From a virus: a stretch of DNA of 56,282 nucleotides. The position numbers and the translations under genes were made by a program. The stretch is from the IMG/VR virus record IMGVR_UViG_3300030419_006162, positions 1 through 56,282 of that record. One strand, given 5' to 3'. This document shows, piece by piece, positions 54,414 through 56,282 of the stretch (its first letter is position 1; each line of letters opens with the position of its first letter). A model generated the notes under the pieces. That model saw only the letters and a program-made list of their open reading frames with translations, was not told the origin of the DNA and did not search any database.

Positions 54414-54423
54414 TGAAGATTAA

Positions 54424-54451
54424 TTGAATACTAAAACAAAATGGATATAAT
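54424..54451 (+). promoter_or_regulatory. Possible sigma70-type promoter before the 353-residue structural gene
   Basis: TTGAAT (54424-54429), 16-bp spacer and a perfect TATAAT (54446-54451) lie in the 56-bp gap after the giant gene. Predicted start near 54458 gives a leader of about 12 nt with AGGA. It could instead be a gp55-type late promoter based on TATAAT alone. Confidence 0.45.
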
Positions 54452-54469
54452 TATTTGTAGGAACACAAA

Positions 54470-55531
54470 ATGGCAACGTTTTTAGATAAAAAAGAACAAG
54501 TACTAGACATTCAGCTAACATCGCATGGCAAGTATCTGCTTTCTGCCGGCAAGTTTAAGCCCGTGTTTTATACATTTTTAGATGATAATATCATATATGA
54601 CTATAATCATGCCGGCGTCGGCGAAAATCAGAAAGATATACACAACAGAATTACGCAAGACACTCAATATCTCCAAACTCAAACACAGTTTGATAGCCCG
54701 GAGGAACATGTAAAAGAAAAAATAGAAAAAATCAGATCTAAGGTGCCGTTATTTTTTAGTGAAGAAAACGATATGGGCATAGAAAAGGAAATGAGCCATA
54801 CAAATTTCAATAGAAAAACATATGTGTTCAACAACACAATAGGCACCGCACCGCCAACAGGCCGTTTTGCACCAGCATGGCAAGTTAGAATGATAAAAGG
54901 GCAAATATCCGGCTCGTCACCTTTCATGAGTGAACCTTATGAATTAATTGATATACCTCAAATAGATATCGAAGTAACGTACAATATAAGAGAGCTTTCA
55001 ATACATAGCCAAGATGACATGTATGTTTCGGAAGAATTTAAAGAGTTTTATGATGAAGAATTTTACATGTATGATATGCACAAAAGCGACACATTTAGCG
55101 ATGACACCTTTCTTCAGGTCTTTGGAGAGGATCCAATTATTGATATTAAGGAATTGAATTCTTTTAGTGAGATTGAAAATTTTGAAATTGATGTTTATAG
55201 GGTCGATCCGAATTACAATAGAAAAATCGGAGGCAATGAAAAATTGGTACGACTGCATTTCGTGAAAGACAAACAAGAAATAGTAGATGGAATACTAGTT
55301 GACGATGACGGGTATAATCCAGCAGCAGTACCAATTACGACTGATAATGTAGAATATTATTTTAATTTACAAGTCGATTCAGATATCGATAAAAGACAAT
55401 TATGCAAGGCAGTTGATAAATTGAAATCTGATAATTATTTTGTAGATATTCCAATTAATTGTGAAGATTTAGAACCTAGGCAAAGAATGGATATATATGC
55501 TTCGTCCATCGAGCCAGAGGATTGTGATTAA
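54470..55531 (+). CDS. Phage structural-type protein, unknown function
   Basis: 353 residues. Acidic, with a Lys/Asp-rich start (MATFLDKKEQVLDIQLTSHG) reminiscent of small conserved proteins in tail modules of marine phages. No metal, membrane or catalytic motif is seen; C16-free, with Cys only near the end (LCKAV, NCEDLE, EDCD). It is followed by a TAATG-coupled gene, so the two are probably made together. A baseplate or connector role is suggested by position only. Confidence 0.65.
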   Translation: MATFLDKKEQVLDIQLTSHGKYLLSAGKFKPVFYTFLDDNIIYDYNHAGVGENQKDIHNRITQDTQYLQTQTQFDSPEEHVKEKIEKIRSKVPLFFSEENDMGIEKEMSHTNFNRKTYVFNNTIGTAPPTGRFAPAWQVRMIKGQISGSSPFMSEPYELIDIPQIDIEVTYNIRELSIHSQDDMYVSEEFKEFYDEEFYMYDMHKSDTFSDDTFLQVFGEDPIIDIKELNSFSEIENFEIDVYRVDPNYNRKIGGNEKLVRLHFVKDKQEIVDGILVDDDGYNPAAVPITTDNVEYYFNLQVDSDIDKRQLCKAVDKLKSDNYFVDIPINCEDLEPRQRMDIYASSIEPEDCD

Positions 55532-56282
55532 TGAGCAAAAGTTCAGAATACACTAGCGACAAGGAGATGTTTGGTGATTTTTTACCAAAAGTTTATATTG
55601 ACAAAATAACCTTGTCTGGCAGAGAGGATCAGGGAGACAACATGATGAAGGTCGAGGTGGAAGTGTCTTTAAAAGACAGCTCCAATGCTACTGGAAACTT
55701 TTTGCTATTCGATAACCACGAACTTTGGGACCTAATCAATATAGACGTCGCAGTGACATCAGACCCAAAAGCCCAAGAGTTTATAGAAGGCCAGCGCAGC
55801 ATACAAAAGCTTGCATATGCACCCGAGTGGCCACTCGGAATTATTGCGGATGACGCCGGCGGGCTTGACATGGATCCGCAATATGTGTCGCTTTTTGATG
55901 GAGAGCCGGCCAATAGTTACTGGAAAGTCACTCACCCACATCGCGGTATTGGCGCGTGGATCCGACCAGAATTATTTAAGGCAACCTACTCCACAAGGAA
56001 CCTTACAGACATTGTGCACAGCCGCTTAGGGGAGAGACCAGAAAGAGGGTTTGTTGGTGAACAAGATGCCGGCGTAGAATTACTCAAGTTGTTACCTGAA
56101 GTCGCTGAAACTCATGATAGTTCTGCTAAAGTTATCAAAACTCTCACAGCAAAATTTAGTTTTTTTATTCATAAGAATATGCTTACCAATTTGCAAGATG
56201 CAACTGCCCCGATTGCCGATGATGCCATGAGTGCAGTTATGGATTTGTTCTCTTCTGATACCACCGGCGCCGTACCGGGCGG
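55531..56282 (+). CDS. Partial virion-type protein running off the window
   Basis: An open frame from ATG 55531 (TAATG junction) with no stop before the end, at least 250 residues. It begins MSKSSEYTSDKEMFGDFLPK, then VYIDKITLSGREDQGDNMMKVEVEVSL, a beta-rich pattern. The middle has YWKVTHPHRGIGAWIRPELFKATYS. No family recognised. Tail-module placement suggests another structural protein. It is 3'-truncated by the window. Confidence 0.75.
   Translation, partial: MSKSSEYTSDKEMFGDFLPKVYIDKITLSGREDQGDNMMKVEVEVSLKDSSNATGNFLLFDNHELWDLINIDVAVTSDPKAQEFIEGQRSIQKLAYAPEWPLGIIADDAGGLDMDPQYVSLFDGEPANSYWKVTHPHRGIGAWIRPELFKATYSTRNLTDIVHSRLGERPERGFVGEQDAGVELLKLLPEVAETHDSSAKVIKTLTAKFSFFIHKNMLTNLQDATAPIADDAMSAVMDLFSSDTTGAVPG

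Overview
The window looks like part of a large T4-like (myovirus) tailed-phage genome, probably of environmental origin. All genes lie on the + strand and are packed tightly, with start/stop overlaps of ATGA, GTGA, TGATG or TAATG type. The phage assignment rests on a gp55-like late sigma factor, a tail-lysozyme/gp5-like protein, a gp25-like and a gp6-like baseplate wedge protein and several very large virion-type proteins in the right half. A PIN-PhoH ATPase and a RecB/Cas4-type nuclease in the left end fit the same picture. No integrase, terminase, capsid, sheath or replication gene is visible, so this is an internal fragment. The host cannot be named. By eye the DNA is AT-rich, but it carries an unusual density of the palindromes GCCGGC and GGCGCC.

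Layout. (1) 1-3983: the 3' end of one tRNA, a complete tRNA-Gly(GCC), a thioredoxin-fold lipoprotein, PIN-PhoH, a small unknown protein, a HEXXH metalloprotease-like protein and a PD-(D/E)XK nuclease. The nuclease follows a near-consensus sigma70 promoter whose predicted start site falls on the ATG. (2) 3993-28313: an uninterrupted glycan island of about two dozen genes. It holds glycosyltransferases of GT4, GT2, GT8, CgeB-like, TOD1/DUF616-like and GT15 (KRE2/MNT1) types. It also holds nucleotide-sugar enzymes: RmlC, RmlD-like, several NAD-dependent epimerases, a convincing GDP-mannose 3,5-epimerase, an FdtA/DegT pair and a short UDP-sugar 6-dehydrogenase. A nonulosonate-like cassette (cytidylyltransferase, class IV aminotransferase, SDR, NeuB) is present, with two O-methyltransferase-like genes, two tandem sulfotransferases, a radical SAM protein, a HAD phosphatase, an Mpo1-like membrane protein and a cupin. 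(3) 28318-30084: small genes and the late sigma factor. (4) 30085-56282: baseplate and virion genes, including proteins of 2186 and 3898 residues, running off the right edge.

How the genes may work together (inference). The island could take host NDP-sugars, convert them to rarer sugars, transfer them in sequence and decorate them with methyl and sulfate groups. I see no flippase, polymerase or initiating phosphoglycosyltransferase. The product is therefore more likely a glycan on a virion protein, a modification of an existing host surface glycan, or less likely a DNA modification, than a complete new capsule. The co-directional structural block with its giant Ser/Thr/Gly-rich, LamG-containing protein is one plausible acceptor. 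The glycan island, and especially the eukaryote-type GT15 pair, the plant-like GDP-mannose epimerase and the sulfotransferase duplication, is the most interesting part of the window.
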